Shown here one piece after another: positions 63,502-64,000 of a stretch of DNA of 64,000 bases. Below the pieces are notes generated by a model. That model was given only the letters and a program-made list of their open reading frames with translations. It did not search any database and was not told the origin of the DNA. Origin of the DNA: Galbibacter sp. BG1 (lineage in GTDB: Bacteria > Bacteroidota > Bacteroidia > Flavobacteriales > Flavobacteriaceae); assembly GCF_013391805.1 (NCBI RefSeq), contig NZ_CP058364.1:2361501-2425500 (forward strand), given 5' to 3'. Every line of letters begins with the position of its first letter. The first letter of the stretch is position 1. A program made the position numbers and the translations under genes.

Positions 63502-64000
63502 TAAGTAATTTCTTTATTAGTTCTTGAACCTCATCTGGATAATCTTCTACATAAACCTCTTTTCTCTTTATTTTCTTTAGTATTTCCTGTATTCCAAATA
63601 ATGATTCCAATTCATTTTTTATTTCATCCTCCTCTGTTTTGGTAATGTCTCGATGAATTATATTCATTTTTTCAATTTCCTCTTTTGTTGGATAAATAAA
63701 GTCAAGTTCGAAGTTCTTAGCTTTTACTTTATTGTACTCTTCAATTAGTTTGTCCATTTTATTTCCAACACCAACGACCCTAACCCAAGCTTTACTTCTT
63801 GTGATTGCAGTAAATAATATATTTCTTTTTTTTATTAAGTCTCGATTATTGAAGAGGTTACCAGAATAACAGTCCTGAGAGTTAATTATATAAACCATTG
63901 GGACTTCGTTACCCTTTGCTCTATTAATTCCTGTAAATGTTATCGAATCTTCTTCAAAAAATCTGTTGGCATTAACTGCGCCGGATATATGGCTGTTAAT
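63494..64000 (-). CDS. Superfamily I (UvrD-type) helicase, C-terminal part, partial
   Basis: The frame runs off the right edge; the visible 168 codons end at 63494. The sequence ITFTGINRAKGNEVPMVYIINSQDC matches the UvrD_C_2 domain (K-G-x-E-x-x-x-V). It is followed by LFTAITRSKAWVRVVG, the motif VI region with the R-x-K of helicases. The last ~75 residues are charged and helical. It overlaps the DUF2290 start by 8 bp. The ATP-binding part lies outside the window. A role in defence is inferred from the pair and its neighbours. Confidence 0.82.
   Translation of the reverse strand: MNSHISGAVNANRFFEEDSITFTGINRAKGNEVPMVYIINSQDCYSGNLFNNRDLIKKRNILFTAITRSKAWVRVVGVGNKMDKLIEEYNKVKAKNFELDFIYPTKEEIEKMNIIHRDITKTEEDEIKNELESLFGIQEILKKIKRKEVYVEDYPDEVQELIKKLLND

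Overview
The window is a low-GC chromosome segment of a marine-type member of Bacteroidota, family Flavobacteriaceae. The signs are SusC/SusD pairs, FG-GAP and ASPIC/UnbV lipoproteins, a LETM1-related protein, a GH130 mannosylglucose phosphorylase next to a sodium symporter, BfmA/BtgA-type mobilization genes, TAnnTTTG -7 promoter boxes, and almost no Shine-Dalgarno sequences. I cannot name the genus.

Bases 1-13,500 hold the end of a fasciclin-domain protein, then a minus-strand nitrate assimilation locus. It contains NirB, NirD, a DUF4202 protein, a NarX-like sensor kinase, a NarL-like regulator, a NarK-type transporter, a one-piece assimilatory nitrate reductase (molybdopterin, FAD reductase and BFD iron-sulfur modules in one chain) and a rubredoxin-tailed protein. 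A palindrome, TAAGTA-N4-TACTTA, lies upstream of both nirB and narK and is a candidate operator.

Bases 13,800-34,400 are carbon-uptake and sugar genes: a seven-heme cytochrome, a large ASPIC/UnbV lipoprotein, a SusC/SusD pair, two AraC regulators, a TIM-barrel isomerase, a phytanoyl-CoA dioxygenase family enzyme, a mannosylglucose phosphorylase with its likely symporter, and a GH51-like arabinofuranosidase. The block ends with an AraC regulator fused to a complete BLUF blue-light sensor domain.

Bases 34,400-46,600 are mixed chromosome. There is a solo, soluble relative of the conjugative coupling ATPase whose Walker A motif is destroyed, a LETM1-related protein, a CE2-type esterase, a frameshifted aldo/keto reductase, an array of about five 65-bp repeats, a Gfo/Idh/MocA oxidoreductase, an NlpC/P60 protein lacking its catalytic cysteine, a thiolase and a 7TM-HD phosphohydrolase.

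Bases 46,700 to the right edge look like an integrated mobilizable island. It begins next to a tRNA-Ser/Pro/Arg cluster with an IntDOT-like integrase. SSB, a RadC-like protein, BfmA/BtgA, a relaxase and a TraG-type coupling protein follow. The cargo is a decayed WD40 gene, a DoxX-like protein, a complete IS3-family element, a GHKL ATPase with a PD-(D/E)XK-like tail, a DUF262/DUF1524 (GmrSD-like) protein, a DUF3761 membrane protein, a DUF2290 protein, and the end of a superfamily I helicase that overlaps the DUF2290 gene. The last six kilobases look like a defence island. The right end of the element is outside the window.
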